A DNA stretch of 64,000 nt from NCBI GenBank assembly GCA_009837355.1, contig VXTR01000075.1:1-64000 (forward strand), written 5' to 3'. The position numbers and the translations under genes are program-made. Numbering within the stretch: position 1 is the first letter of the stretch; every line of letters starts with the position of its first letter. Of the stretch, positions 19,359-29,570 are shown piece after piece. This stretch comes from Chloroflexota bacterium. Lineage in GTDB: Bacteria; Chloroflexota; Dehalococcoidia; Lucifugimonadales; UBA3495. Under the pieces are notes generated by a model. The model saw only the letters and a list, made by a program, of their open reading frames with translations, was not told the origin of the DNA and ran no database searches.

Positions 19359-19847
19359 ATGGCCCCCCGACCTCGCTCGCACACCGTCCGGAGTGGCTCT
19401 ACGGAACGCCAAGTCAGAATACTCGCTTTGCAGTTTCTGTACACCCGAGACGTGCGAGGCCGGGAGGGCGACGATATCAGCCAAACGCTTGATTGGCTGT
19501 GCGCCGAAGAGCCGGCCACCGGGGCGGCGGTGCGTCAGAAAGCTGAAGCCGTGGCGACAGGTATATTGGACGATGTTGCCAGGCTTGACGAAGTCATTCA
19601 GCAATACGCGCCGGTGTTGCCCGTTAACTTGCTCGCCATCGTTGACCGAAATATATTACGTGTGGCAATCTATGAGCTGACCGCGATTGATCGAGCGCCA
19701 AGCCGGGTTATAATCAATGAGGCCACGGACCTGGCCTCAAAGTTCGGCAGCGAAAGCAGCGCCAGATTCGTCAATGGCGTTCTCGGTTCAGTACTGAACG
19801 GCCTTTCGGATACTCCAAAGGCAGCTCTGGTCCAAGGCGGCTACTGA
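19359..19847 (+). CDS. nusB: Transcription antitermination factor NusB
   Basis: RQVRILALQFLYTRDV, VDRNILRVAIYELT, VIINEATDLASKFGSESSARFVNGVLGSV. Confidence 0.95.
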   Translation: MAPRPRSHTVRSGSTERQVRILALQFLYTRDVRGREGDDISQTLDWLCAEEPATGAAVRQKAEAVATGILDDVARLDEVIQQYAPVLPVNLLAIVDRNILRVAIYELTAIDRAPSRVIINEATDLASKFGSESSARFVNGVLGSVLNGLSDTPKAALVQGGY

Positions 19848-19867
19848 TAACGACCAAAGCAATTCGC

Positions 19868-19885
19868 ACGGCGTTGCGACGCCGT
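19868..19885 (+). terminator. Perfect 7-bp hairpin between nusB and acpP (attenuator or processing hairpin rather than a clear terminator)
   Basis: ACGGCGT-TGCG-ACGCCGT followed by ACTTTC; only a weak T-tract. Confidence 0.4.
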
Positions 19886-19904
19886 ACTTTCATGGAGATG
19901 AACC

Positions 19905-20165
19905 TTGAGTACCGTACTTGAACGCATCACCGACATCGTTGTGGATAAACTTGGCGTTGATGCCGGCGATGTGAACGAAGATTCGTCCTTCCAGGATGAC
20001 CTCGGAGCTGATTCACTGGACCTAGTAGAGCTGATTATGGCCTTTGAGGAAGAGTTCAGCTCAGACGACAACACCATTGAAATCCCGGACGAGGATGCCG
20101 GCGAGATCCACACGGTCGCAGACGCGGTGGCATACCTGAAAGAGAAGGGCGTGCGGGACGAATAG
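19905..20165 (+). CDS. acpP: Acyl carrier protein (TTG start)
   Basis: Phosphopantetheine site [21 protein letters not shown]. Confidence 0.96.
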   Translation: MSTVLERITDIVVDKLGVDAGDVNEDSSFQDDLGADSLDLVELIMAFEEEFSSDDNTIEIPDEDAGEIHTVADAVAYLKEKGVRDE

Positions 20166-20237
20166 CAGCGCCGCTCAGGGTTGTCCGCCGCATCCGCGCT
20201 ATAGCCATAGACGTAGCCGGCCACCGACGGAGTCACC

Positions 20238-21002
20238 ATGGAGACGCTGGAAGACCTGGCCCAACGGGTGCGAGACTGCACTGAATGCCCATTGCACAGT
20301 GGGCGCACCAACGCGGTGCCGGGGGAAGGGCCCGACGATGCGGAGATTCTGTTCATTGGCGAGGGCCCCGGCTACTACGAGGACCAGCAGGGACGGCCTT
20401 TTGTAGGGCCGGCAGGAAACTTCCTCGAAGAGTTGCTGCAGTCCATCGGTATGACCCGCGACCAGGTGTACATCGCCAACATGGTCAAGTGCCGGCCGCA
20501 CAACAACCGGGACCCGATGCCCAATGAGATTGAGGCTTGCAGCAAGTACCTTGACCGGCAGATTGAGTTGATTAATCCGTTGCTGATTATCACATTGGGC
20601 CGCTTTTCCATGACACGGTTCCTGCCGGGGCAAAGTATCAGCCGGGTACGAGGACGGCTGCGTTCCGTAGGCGGGCCGCAAATTTTCCCGATAATGCACC
20701 CGGCTGCCGGACTGCGCCGCCAAGAAATGCGGTCGGCCATTGAGGAAGACTTCGCCAAAGTGCCGGGACTGCTGGACGTGTTGCGGATGCAGGCGGAACC
20801 TGCATCGGAGAGCGCAATTCAGGAAAGTCAGGCCGCTTACGCAATGGAAGCGTCGCCGTCCACCGAGTCACTCTCACTTTGGGACATGATGCCGGCACAA
20901 CCGTCGGATAGCACTGCTGAACCGTCCCCAGACAACGCGGCGGCGGACCATGAGGCTACCAGCGCCGATGTGCCTCCACCCGGCCAACAGCGGTTATTCT
21001 GA
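20238..21002 (+). CDS. Type 4-like uracil-DNA glycosylase
   Basis: CTECPLHSGRTNAVPGEGP, IGEGPGYYEDQQGRPFVGPAG, NMVKCRPHNNRDP, IMHPAAGLR. Confidence 0.93.
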   Translation: METLEDLAQRVRDCTECPLHSGRTNAVPGEGPDDAEILFIGEGPGYYEDQQGRPFVGPAGNFLEELLQSIGMTRDQVYIANMVKCRPHNNRDPMPNEIEACSKYLDRQIELINPLLIITLGRFSMTRFLPGQSISRVRGRLRSVGGPQIFPIMHPAAGLRRQEMRSAIEEDFAKVPGLLDVLRMQAEPASESAIQESQAAYAMEASPSTESLSLWDMMPAQPSDSTAEPSPDNAAADHEATSADVPPPGQQRLF

Positions 21003-21003
21003 C

Positions 21004-22710
21004 ATGGCGGACGCGACCAGCGGCATCCTGCCATCCCGGGGGTTATCATCTCCGACAGGCCAGCCCCCCCTTCGGATCCTCCCGTTAGGCGGCCTGGGCG
21101 AAATCGGCAAGAACATGATGGCGCTGGAATGCGGCGACGACATCATCGTGGTGGACTGCGGCATCCAGTTTCCCACAGAGGATATGCCGGGTGTTGATCT
21201 GATTATTCCCGACGTCTCGTATCTGAAGGCGCGAGCTGAGCGAGTGCGGGGAATCCTGATAACCCACGGTCATGAAGACCACATCGGCGCGCTGCCTTAC
21301 GTGCTTCCTGATCTGGACGTGCCAGTGTACGCACCACGCTTGGCGCATGGCTTAATCCAGGTCAAACTGAACGAACGTCGCCGGACACGGGATGCGGCGG
21401 TGTATGCCATTGAGCCGGAAGAACCGATGGCCTTCGGAGACAACTTCCGTGCCACCTGGTTCCGAGTTTGCCACAGCATACCGGACGCCATGGGCATCTG
21501 TATCGACACGCCCCGTGGAATGGTAATACACACGGGCGATTTCAAGATTGACCATACGCCAGTGGACGGCCACACTATTGATATGCCGGCGTTGGCCCGG
21601 CGCGGCGCCCACGGCGTGCTCATGCTCTTCTCCGACTCGACTTACGCCGAGTTGCCTGGATATACACCTTCGGAACAGGTGATGGGAGGAGCGCTGGACC
21701 GGGCGATGGCCGATGCAGCGGGGCGAGTCATCATCGCAACTTTTGCCTCGCTTATCAGCCGAGTCCAGCAGGTAGTAACAGCAGCAGAGAAGCATGGCCG
21801 CAAGGTAGCCTTCGTTGGCCGCAGCATGGTAGCCAACGTGCAAATGGCCACGGAATTGGGCTACTTGAGCGCCAGGCCAGACACCATTATCCCAGTGAGG
21901 GAGGCGGACGACTGGCCGCCCAACCGGGTGGTTTTGATGTCCACGGGCAGCCAAGGAGAACCGACCTCGGCGCTGGTTCGCATTGCCAAAGGTGAGAGCC
22001 GGGACGTTGAGCTGATGGCAGGCGACACGGTAATCATCTCGGCGACGCCGATTCCCGGCAACGAACGAGCGGTGAGCCAAACTATCGACAACCTGCTGCG
22101 GCAGGGAGCGCACGTACTGTACGACCGCATTGCACCGGTTCACGTGCATGGGCACGCCAGCCAGGAAGAACTGAAGCTGATGCTGAATCTCACTCGGCCC
22201 CGTTACTTCGTGCCGGTTCACGGCGAATACCGGCATTTGCGAGCGCACGCCCAGCTGGCCTGGGAGTTGGGCGCCGCGCCTGACGGCATTTTCGTGCTGG
22301 AAGATGGGGACATCCTGGAAGTTGGCGATAACGGCGCGCGGGTGGTCGATTCAATACCGGCCGGTCCAATATATCTGGACGGATTGACGGTGATGGAAAC
22401 CGATACTGCCGTGCTGAGCGAGCGACGTTCGCTGGCCAGGGACGGTGTGGTGGTGGTGTGCGCAGGGCTGAGCTCGGAAGGCGAAATAACCGGTCCGGTA
22501 CAGGTGGCGGCCAGCGGATTCATGGAGCAGCCGGACACGGTGGATACGTTCCGGAGACTGGCTGAAGCGGTGGAAATCGAAACCGCCGGGATAGCGCTGG
22601 AAAACAACCGGGAGTCGGCGCAGGGAAAAATACGAAAAGTCGCCAGGCAGTTCCTACGTAGCGAACTCAACAAACGGCCTATGATAATTCCCGTCATTCT
22701 AGATACTTGA
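21004..22710 (+). CDS. rnj: Ribonuclease J
   Basis: Metallo-beta-lactamase motif ITHGHEDHIGALPYV, GGLGEIGKNMMALE, RYFVPVHGEYRHL. Confidence 0.95.
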   Translation: MADATSGILPSRGLSSPTGQPPLRILPLGGLGEIGKNMMALECGDDIIVVDCGIQFPTEDMPGVDLIIPDVSYLKARAERVRGILITHGHEDHIGALPYVLPDLDVPVYAPRLAHGLIQVKLNERRRTRDAAVYAIEPEEPMAFGDNFRATWFRVCHSIPDAMGICIDTPRGMVIHTGDFKIDHTPVDGHTIDMPALARRGAHGVLMLFSDSTYAELPGYTPSEQVMGGALDRAMADAAGRVIIATFASLISRVQQVVTAAEKHGRKVAFVGRSMVANVQMATELGYLSARPDTIIPVREADDWPPNRVVLMSTGSQGEPTSALVRIAKGESRDVELMAGDTVIISATPIPGNERAVSQTIDNLLRQGAHVLYDRIAPVHVHGHASQEELKLMLNLTRPRYFVPVHGEYRHLRAHAQLAWELGAAPDGIFVLEDGDILEVGDNGARVVDSIPAGPIYLDGLTVMETDTAVLSERRSLARDGVVVVCAGLSSEGEITGPVQVAASGFMEQPDTVDTFRRLAEAVEIETAGIALENNRESAQGKIRKVARQFLRSELNKRPMIIPVILDT

Positions 22711-22721
22711 CGGGTGTAAAA

Positions 22722-24821
22722 ATGTCCATCGCGACTGCGGCCGGCAGCGGCGTGAACTGGGTTCGTATAGGAATTGAGGCCGGATTGCTGCTGGCGATAG
22801 GAATCGCAGCGACCGGCGCGACTCTGCTGATGCCGGGGGCACAGAATTGGCTGGCGGAAACTCTGGCTTTCGGTTGGGCGGTGGTGGGTGGATTCGGAGT
22901 GATTTCACTACTGTGGTTGGCCCACCAACCGTCGGCTTTGGCACGCAACTGGCGCTGGTGGCTGGCCGGGGTCATCGTTGCAGCCGGTGTGGTCGGCGGA
23001 TTGAGCTTCGTTCAGGGAAATAACGGCCCGGTCTACCACTATGGATTGTCAGGCGAGTGGGGCTATCTGCTGACCAACGGGAGCGTCGGGCTGGCAGCGA
23101 CGGAGGCGGTTATCGCGCTGGCGGTTATCGGGCTACTGGTAATTCCCAACGGAGCGCACTGGTACGGTCTGAGCTTGCGGTACGCCGGAGTCGGCGCTTG
23201 GAAGGGTATGGCGCTTGTAGCCATCGGGGCTCGGGCCTCCGGGATTTGGTTGGCGACAACGGTTCGGGTGGTGCGTTTCCGACGCTCCGGACAGTCCGAA
23301 AAGCCGACCAAAGCGAGAAAGACAAGACCAGCCAAGCGGCAGACGGTAACGGACGATGCGCCGCAGCCGATAATTTTGCCCAGCAGAACGGTCGGCAATG
23401 GTTGGCAATTACCCCCCATGGACATCCTGGCGCCTACGGAGGAACACTCAATTGACCAGGCCGCCATCGCGGAAATGTCCGAGGAGATAAAAGAAGCCCT
23501 GGCCGAGCACAGCGTCTATGTTGAAGTTGAAGACGTGAAAGCCGGCCCGCGAGTCGTTCGCTTCGGGTTGGTGCCGGGGTATATGCCGCAACGGTCGAGC
23601 AAAGACGGCGAAGCGGCCAAACAGCGTCCCAGCCGGGTCAGGGTCGGCGACATCGCCAAGCGACAGAAGGACCTGGCCATAGCGTTAAAAAGTCCGTACA
23701 TCCGCATCATTGAAACACCGGAGCCAGGCGAGGGACTGGTGGGGCTGGAAGTGCCCAACCCGACACCGGGGAAGGTGCTGATGCGCTCGATCATGGACGG
23801 GCCGGAGTTCACCAAAGTGGAGCAGAAGGGAGGGTTGGCCTTCGCGTTGGGGCAGGATGCCGGTGGGCATTCGTTGGCCCTGGACCTGGCCGCGATGCCC
23901 CATATATTGATTGCCGGCGCCACCGGTTCCGGCAAGAGTGTGTGCATCAACTCGCTGATTGCGTCGCTACTGATGACTCGCCCCCCCGACCAGTTGCGCA
24001 TGATTATGGTTGACCCCAAGCGGGTGGAGCTAACCCCGTTTAACGGCATACCACACCTGGTAGCGCCGGTGATTGTGGAGCCGGACGAAGTGCAGCCGGT
24101 ACTGCGCGGCGTAATCAACGAGATGTCCAAGCGCTACCGGCTGATGGAAGAGCAGGGCGCGCGCAACATCGCCGGCTACAACTCCAAAGCCGCCGAACCG
24201 ATGCCTTTCCTGGTGCTGATTGTGGACGAACTGGCCGACCTGATGATGACCGGAGGGCTGGAAGTGGAGCAGCAGTTGGTGCGGCTGGCCCAGCTGGGCC
24301 GGGCGGCCGGCATTCACATGGTGCTGGCGACGCAGCGACCCTCGGTGAAAGTAGTAACCGGACTGCTGAAGGCCAACGTGCCGACGCGGGTAGCCTTCGC
24401 CGTGGCCTCGCAGGTGGACTCCCGGGTGATTCTGGATTCCGTGGGAGCGGAAGCCCTGATGGGCAAGGGCGATTTGCTACTACAGAACAACGATTACCCC
24501 AAGGCGCGACGAGGCCAGGGCACACTGGTCTATGACGAAGAGATGGACCGGTTAATCGAGTTCTGGCGCAATCAGCAGGGTCCGCGCCTTCCTACTATAA
24601 ATCTGGACGACGACGAGACCGACCACGCTGACGGCTTCAGTATGGACAGCGACGACGAACCCTTCGGCTATGATGGCAACTATCTGGACCAGGCCAGGGA
24701 CATCGCCCTGCGCAACCCCCGGTTGACCTCGGCGATGCTGGAACGCCGGTTCAAAATACGCAAGTCCTTGGCCGACGAAATCATCGGCGACTTGAAGGGC
24801 GAGGGACTGGTTATCGGGTAG
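22722..24821 (+). CDS. ftsK: FtsK/SpoIIIE family DNA translocase
   Basis: N-terminal TM segments; Walker A AGATGSGKSVCINSL, DPKRVELTPFNGIPHLVAPV, C-terminal winged helix MLERRFKIRKSLADEII. Confidence 0.95.
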   Translation: MSIATAAGSGVNWVRIGIEAGLLLAIGIAATGATLLMPGAQNWLAETLAFGWAVVGGFGVISLLWLAHQPSALARNWRWWLAGVIVAAGVVGGLSFVQGNNGPVYHYGLSGEWGYLLTNGSVGLAATEAVIALAVIGLLVIPNGAHWYGLSLRYAGVGAWKGMALVAIGARASGIWLATTVRVVRFRRSGQSEKPTKARKTRPAKRQTVTDDAPQPIILPSRTVGNGWQLPPMDILAPTEEHSIDQAAIAEMSEEIKEALAEHSVYVEVEDVKAGPRVVRFGLVPGYMPQRSSKDGEAAKQRPSRVRVGDIAKRQKDLAIALKSPYIRIIETPEPGEGLVGLEVPNPTPGKVLMRSIMDGPEFTKVEQKGGLAFALGQDAGGHSLALDLAAMPHILIAGATGSGKSVCINSLIASLLMTRPPDQLRMIMVDPKRVELTPFNGIPHLVAPVIVEPDEVQPVLRGVINEMSKRYRLMEEQGARNIAGYNSKAAEPMPFLVLIVDELADLMMTGGLEVEQQLVRLAQLGRAAGIHMVLATQRPSVKVVTGLLKANVPTRVAFAVASQVDSRVILDSVGAEALMGKGDLLLQNNDYPKARRGQGTLVYDEEMDRLIEFWRNQQGPRLPTINLDDDETDHADGFSMDSDDEPFGYDGNYLDQARDIALRNPRLTSAMLERRFKIRKSLADEIIGDLKGEGLVIG

Positions 24822-24888
24822 CAGCGGCCCCTGCGCCGGAACGCAATCGGTGGTATGATGCTATGTCGCTTCTTGGTCTGGAGTCGTC

Positions 24889-25557
24889 GTGCTTGTCGAT
24901 CTGCATAACCACACCTACCCGAAGTCGGACGACAGCTTTATGTCTCCCGACGAACTGGTTGACGCCGCTCGAATCGCCGGCCTGGACGGCGTCTGCATCA
25001 CTGAGCACGACGAGTTCTGGACTCTTGACGACACGTCGGCATTAACCCGGCGCCACGGCATCCTGGTGTTGCCCGGCTCGGAAATCAATACCGACGCCGG
25101 GCACGTGCTGGTGTTCGGACTGTTCCGCTACCGGTTCGGCATGCACAAACCGGCGTTTCTGCGCGCGGAGGCCGACAGCGCAGGCGGCGTACTGATTCCA
25201 GCGCATCCCTACCGCCGGCGCTTTCTGGAAGACCCGGGGCACAACCCGACGGTTCGCGCAGAGATGCTGGAAAGGGCCGAGACCGAGCTGCAGACGTGGC
25301 CGTTTGAGGCGATGGAGTCGCGCAACGGTCGCGGTTCGGAAGCGCAAAACCGCTTCGCTGAGGACTTGCGGCAAGGTTTGGCGGTGCCAGGTGTGGCGGG
25401 CAGCGACGCGCACCGGGTGAGTCAGGTTGGCACGGCGGCAACGCAATTTGAACGCCGGATTGAATCGTTGGAAGATCTGATTGCCGAAATCAAAGCCGGC
25501 CGGATGACGCCTGTTGAACTCAACGCCGCCGTACCGCCGGCCGCCGTAGTCCAATAA
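24889..25557 (+). CDS. PHP-domain metal-dependent phosphoesterase
   Basis: MLVDLHNHTYPKSDD, ITEHDE, GSEINTDAGHVL, IPAHPYRR, GSDAHRVSQVG. Confidence 0.88.
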   Translation: MLVDLHNHTYPKSDDSFMSPDELVDAARIAGLDGVCITEHDEFWTLDDTSALTRRHGILVLPGSEINTDAGHVLVFGLFRYRFGMHKPAFLRAEADSAGGVLIPAHPYRRRFLEDPGHNPTVRAEMLERAETELQTWPFEAMESRNGRGSEAQNRFAEDLRQGLAVPGVAGSDAHRVSQVGTAATQFERRIESLEDLIAEIKAGRMTPVELNAAVPPAAVVQ

Positions 25558-25559
25558 GA

Positions 25560-26534
25560 ATGGCCGCCCTGCTGGAAGTGCAGGACTTGCGTGTGGAGTT
25601 TGGCGTGCCCAACGGGGCCGTCCACGCTCTCAACGGAGTGTCTTTCCAGCAGCAGGAAGAGGAAATCCTCTGCATCGTCGGCGAAAGCGGCGCCGGAAAG
25701 AGCGCGCTGGCGCTGACACTGATGGGCCTGCTGCCCGACAACGGCGCGGTCAAGGGCGGCAAGGTCCTGTTTGATGGCGTTGACCTGGTATCCGCGCCGG
25801 AGGAATACCGGCGCGAACTGCGCGGAAAGGCGATGTCCATGGTGTTCCAGGACGCCCAATCCGCCCTCAATCCCGTGCAGACCATCGGCGCGCAGCTCAC
25901 CGAGGTAATCATCACCCATTCGAAGCTCAACCGCCGCGCGGCCGGCGCCGTGTGCCAGGAAATGCTCCGTGAGCTCGGCGTTCCCGACCCGCGCCGGATG
26001 ATGTCCGCCTACCCGTTCACTCTCAGCGGCGGGCAGTGCCAGCGGGTGATGCTGGCTATGGCGCTGGTGATGCGCCCCCGCCTGCTCATCGCCGACGAGG
26101 TTACGTCCAGCGTGGACGTTACGTTGCAGGCGGAGATCCTGGAGCGGCTGAAAGAGTTAAGCCGAGATTCCAAGTCCGCGATATTGCTGATTACCCATGA
26201 CATGGGCGTGGTGGCAAATATGGCTCGTCGCGTCGGTGTGATGTACGCCGGGCACCTGGTGGAATACGCCGAGCTGCTGCCCCTATTCCAGCAGCCGCGC
26301 CATCCGTATACGTGGTCGCTGCTGCAAACGCTGCCCCGGCTGGACGCCGCCGGACGCCGGTTGCAGGCGTTGCGGGGAGCGCCGCCAGACTTGACCGATA
26401 TGACAGGTGAGTGTCCTTTCACCCCGCGCTGTCCCAAGGCGTTGACGCGGTGCCGCGTTGAGGCCACACCAACGCTGTCGGAACAGGTCGCGGGCCATTG
26501 GGCGGCCTGCTACAACCCGGTTACCTACACCTGA
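25560..26534 (+). CDS. Oligopeptide/dipeptide ABC transporter ATP-binding protein (DppD/OppD-like)
   Basis: Walker A GESGAGKSALALTLMG, LSGGQCQRVMLAMALVMRPRLLIADEVTSSVD, C-terminal CPFTPRCPKALTRC. Confidence 0.92.
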   Translation: MAALLEVQDLRVEFGVPNGAVHALNGVSFQQQEEEILCIVGESGAGKSALALTLMGLLPDNGAVKGGKVLFDGVDLVSAPEEYRRELRGKAMSMVFQDAQSALNPVQTIGAQLTEVIITHSKLNRRAAGAVCQEMLRELGVPDPRRMMSAYPFTLSGGQCQRVMLAMALVMRPRLLIADEVTSSVDVTLQAEILERLKELSRDSKSAILLITHDMGVVANMARRVGVMYAGHLVEYAELLPLFQQPRHPYTWSLLQTLPRLDAAGRRLQALRGAPPDLTDMTGECPFTPRCPKALTRCRVEATPTLSEQVAGHWAACYNPVTYT

Positions 26535-26546
26535 TTGGTGGCAGGT

Positions 26547-26795
26547 CTAATCGACGGGGATCAGGCCGGCAGCTAATAATGCGTCGCGCAAAGCGTCGGC
26601 AGAAATAGCGTGTCGGGCGGTCCATCCGGTCCCGGGACAGGCAGCGGTGCCACGGGTCCACACTACGAGGACGCCACTTTCCTCGTCCAGGTCACCCGGG
26701 ACGGTTGAGTGCTCGATTTGGGTATTGGACACCATGCCCCATTCCTCTGTGGAGAACATGTGCTGTTGATTGCTGGTAGCGGCAGGTTCGGGCAT
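26547..26795 (-). CDS. Small hypothetical protein (82 aa)
   Basis: Downstream of holA on the same strand; AGGAG Shine-Dalgarno before the ATG. Confidence 0.55.
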   Translation of the reverse strand: MPEPAATSNQQHMFSTEEWGMVSNTQIEHSTVPGDLDEESGVLVVWTRGTAACPGTGWTARHAISADALRDALLAAGLIPVD

Positions 26796-26841
26796 TGGAT
26801 GTCTCCTGTCTGAAGTTCGCGCTCCCACGTTTTACCGGATT

Positions 26842-27849
26842 TCAAGCGCCGGCCAGGTCTGCTACCAGCAGCTCCAATGACACGGCGGGGTCCAAACGTC
26901 CCTGCTTGATGGCCAAGTCGCTTTCCAGCACCCGGTGATACTTACGAGATATTTCCGGCATCGACATGCGGCGGGCCTGGCCCAACGCCTTGCGCACTAC
27001 GAAGTCGGAGTTCGCGCCCATGCGCCGGCCGAGTTCCGGTTGTACGACGCCTCGCTCGGTTAGATCACGCGCCAAGGCGATCAAGCGCAGTTGTCGTTCG
27101 ATCATCGCAATGATGTATAAGGGTTCCCGACCTTCCTGCATCAGTTGCGTGAGCAGACGCAGGGCATTTCCGGGACGTCCGTCCATAATGGAATCCACCG
27201 CCGCGAATATGTTGGCTTCCTGGGCGTAGGGCACCAAAGCGCGCACATCCGATTCGGCAATGTCGCGGCCGGCGGCGTACAGCGACAGCTTTTCCAGCTC
27301 CCGGTCCAGCGTCCACAGGTCGTTGCCGACCATCTCGGCTATGGCTTGTATCGCCGGCGGCGAGATGGAAGCTCCTTTGGTTTGGGCGGTTTGCTTTATC
27401 CATTGACTCAGACCCGTCCCGGTGGGGGCGGCCTGTTTGTGAACCTGGCAATGTTCGGCAAACGCGCGCAGCAACGCGTTGTTATCGTTGATTTCGCCAT
27501 CAATTAAGACCAACACGGTGCTGTCCGGCAATTGGGGGATGGCGTCGGCCAGCTGCATCCAGCCGGAGCGCGGGCCGGACTGCCGACTGGCGGAACGTCC
27601 CCGGCCAGCACTGCCTCGTCCGCCGGAGCTCTCTTGTGTCGCCAGCGTGCCTTCTATCTCCACCAGCCTGGCCGTATCCAGGAAGGGCAGCGAGTTGCAG
27701 ATGGCCAGCACTTCGTTGGGTTGCGACTGGGCTGCAACGACCCGGTGCCGGTTGGAGTCCATCAAGTCGTCGGCGCCGGCGTCCCGCCGCACGCGCCGCG
27801 CCGCCTGCGCTACCAGGAACGAATCGCCGTAGATTACGTGAGCCGGCAT
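26842..27849 (-). CDS. holA: DNA polymerase III subunit delta
   Basis: VIYGDSFLVAQAARRVR, NDLWTLDRELEKLSLYA, ERQLRLIALARDL, SDLAIKQGRLDPAVSLELLVADL. Confidence 0.88.
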   Translation of the reverse strand: MPAHVIYGDSFLVAQAARRVRRDAGADDLMDSNRHRVVAAQSQPNEVLAICNSLPFLDTARLVEIEGTLATQESSGGRGSAGRGRSASRQSGPRSGWMQLADAIPQLPDSTVLVLIDGEINDNNALLRAFAEHCQVHKQAAPTGTGLSQWIKQTAQTKGASISPPAIQAIAEMVGNDLWTLDRELEKLSLYAAGRDIAESDVRALVPYAQEANIFAAVDSIMDGRPGNALRLLTQLMQEGREPLYIIAMIERQLRLIALARDLTERGVVQPELGRRMGANSDFVVRKALGQARRMSMPEISRKYHRVLESDLAIKQGRLDPAVSLELLVADLAGA

Positions 27850-27880
27850 GACCAGCCGCCCCGCCGAGTCCCCGCGACGT

Positions 27881-28291
27881 TCAGTTTTCGACCAATTCGG
27901 TCAGCACGCCGAAAACTGAACGAGGGTGAATAAAGCCGATGGTTCCGGAAAGGCCGTGCCGCGGCTCATGGTCAATCAGGGAAAGGCCATTGTCCGCCAG
28001 GATTTCCAGTTTCTCGCCAATGTCGTTCACGTTCAGGGCGATGTGATGCAGGCCCTCACCCCGACGTTCGATAAACCGGCCGACCGGGCTATCGGGCGAC
28101 AACGGCTCCAGCAGCTCGATGCGGGTCTGGCCTACTTCGATGAGGCACGCCCGGACGGCTTCATCTGCCATCTCGACGATTTCGGGTTCGGGTGTTCCGA
28201 AGTTGGCAGAGAGAAAGGCCACTGCCGCGCGGATGTCCTTGACGGCGACGCCAACGTGATCTATGTGATTGATGGCGGAAACCTGGGTCAT
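27881..28291 (-). CDS. mce: Methylmalonyl-CoA epimerase
   Basis: INHIDHVGVAVKDIRAAVAF, IELLEPLSPDSPVGRFIERRGEGLHHIALNV. Confidence 0.94.
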   Translation of the reverse strand: MTQVSAINHIDHVGVAVKDIRAAVAFLSANFGTPEPEIVEMADEAVRACLIEVGQTRIELLEPLSPDSPVGRFIERRGEGLHHIALNVNDIGEKLEILADNGLSLIDHEPRHGLSGTIGFIHPRSVFGVLTELVEN

Positions 28292-28366
28292 ACGGTCACC
28301 TTCCTTTACGCTCGGCGGTGATTGCATCGGCGATTAAGGTGGAAGAGGAGGTTTTGGGGCCCTCGC

Positions 28367-29521
28367 TCAGACCGGATATTGACCCAACACCTGCCGCGCG
28401 ATAATCATGCGCTGCACTTCCGAAGTACCTTCGTAGATAGTGGTGACGCGGGCATCGCGGAAGATGCGCTCGATGCGCGATTCCTTGAAAATACCGATAC
28501 CGCCGTGTATCTGCATCGCTTCATAGGCGGCCTTGTTGCAATTCTCAGAGGCCAGCAGTTTGGCCATGGACGCCTCGTTGATAAACGGCAAACCCTGGTC
28601 CCGCAACGTGGCGGCGTGCATGGTGGCGATGCGGGCGGAATGGACGCCGGTGGCGATGTCGGCCAGCTTGAACTGGATAGCCTGGTGATGGGCCAGGGGA
28701 CGGCCAAAGGTTTCCCGCAACTGGGCGTAGCGCACCGCCTCTTCTAACGCGGCCTGGCCGATGCCCACGCACTGGGCCGCGATGGAGATACGGCTGGAGT
28801 CCAGGATGTCCATGGCGTAGCGGAAGCCCATCCCCGGCTCGCCGATGAGGTTTGCCGCCGGAATCTCGGCGTCGTCAAGCACGATTTCGCAGGTGCTGGA
28901 GGCTCGTATGCCCATCTTGTTGTGCTGGGGATTAATCTGCATGCCGGGCGTGCCGGCCGGGACGATGAACGCGCACACGCCCCGATAGCCAATGGAACGG
29001 TCCTGGTTGGCGAATATCACCAGCGTCTCCGCGACCTCGGCGTTGGTGATGAACTGCTTGGAGCCGTTGAGCACCCAGCTGCCGTTGCGACGAGTGGCCG
29101 TGGTTTGCATCGCCGCAGCATCGGAGCCGCTGCCAGGCTCCGTGAGGGCCCAAGCGGCGATGCCCTTGCCGGAGGCCAACGACGGCACGTACTGCTGCTT
29201 CTGCTCTTCGTTACCGAAGCGCGCGATGGTTTCAAGTCCCAGCCCCAGATGCGCCGCCAGGGTAACACTGGCCGCCACGTCGGCCCGGGCCATCTCTTCA
29301 ATTGCAATGGAAGACTGACGGAAACCGCCGCCGCTGCCGCCATAGGCCGGGTCAACGCCGATGCCGGTCAAACCCAACCGCGCCATGCCCTCCCAGTTCT
29401 CGTGGGAAAATTCGGCCTTCTCGTCCAGCTCGGCGGAGCGGGGCATCACCTCGCGCTCGGCGAAATCGCGAACGAGGTTTTGCAGCATCTTTTCTTCTTC
29501 GGTAAGCGTCAGGTCAGTCAC
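28367..29521 (-). CDS. Acyl-CoA dehydrogenase (GTG start)
   Basis: AWALTEPGSGSDAAAMQTTA, ERMARADV-type region, FGRPLAHHQAIQFKLADIAT, GGIGIFKESRIERIFRDARVTTIYEGTSEVQRMIIAR. Confidence 0.95.
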   Translation of the reverse strand: MTDLTLTEEEKMLQNLVRDFAEREVMPRSAELDEKAEFSHENWEGMARLGLTGIGVDPAYGGSGGGFRQSSIAIEEMARADVAASVTLAAHLGLGLETIARFGNEEQKQQYVPSLASGKGIAAWALTEPGSGSDAAAMQTTATRRNGSWVLNGSKQFITNAEVAETLVIFANQDRSIGYRGVCAFIVPAGTPGMQINPQHNKMGIRASSTCEIVLDDAEIPAANLIGEPGMGFRYAMDILDSSRISIAAQCVGIGQAALEEAVRYAQLRETFGRPLAHHQAIQFKLADIATGVHSARIATMHAATLRDQGLPFINEASMAKLLASENCNKAAYEAMQIHGGIGIFKESRIERIFRDARVTTIYEGTSEVQRMIIARQVLGQYPV

Positions 29522-29570
29522 GGGATTCCTCCGGGATATCCTGGTAGTTTCGTGAGTGATTAGCAGTTTA

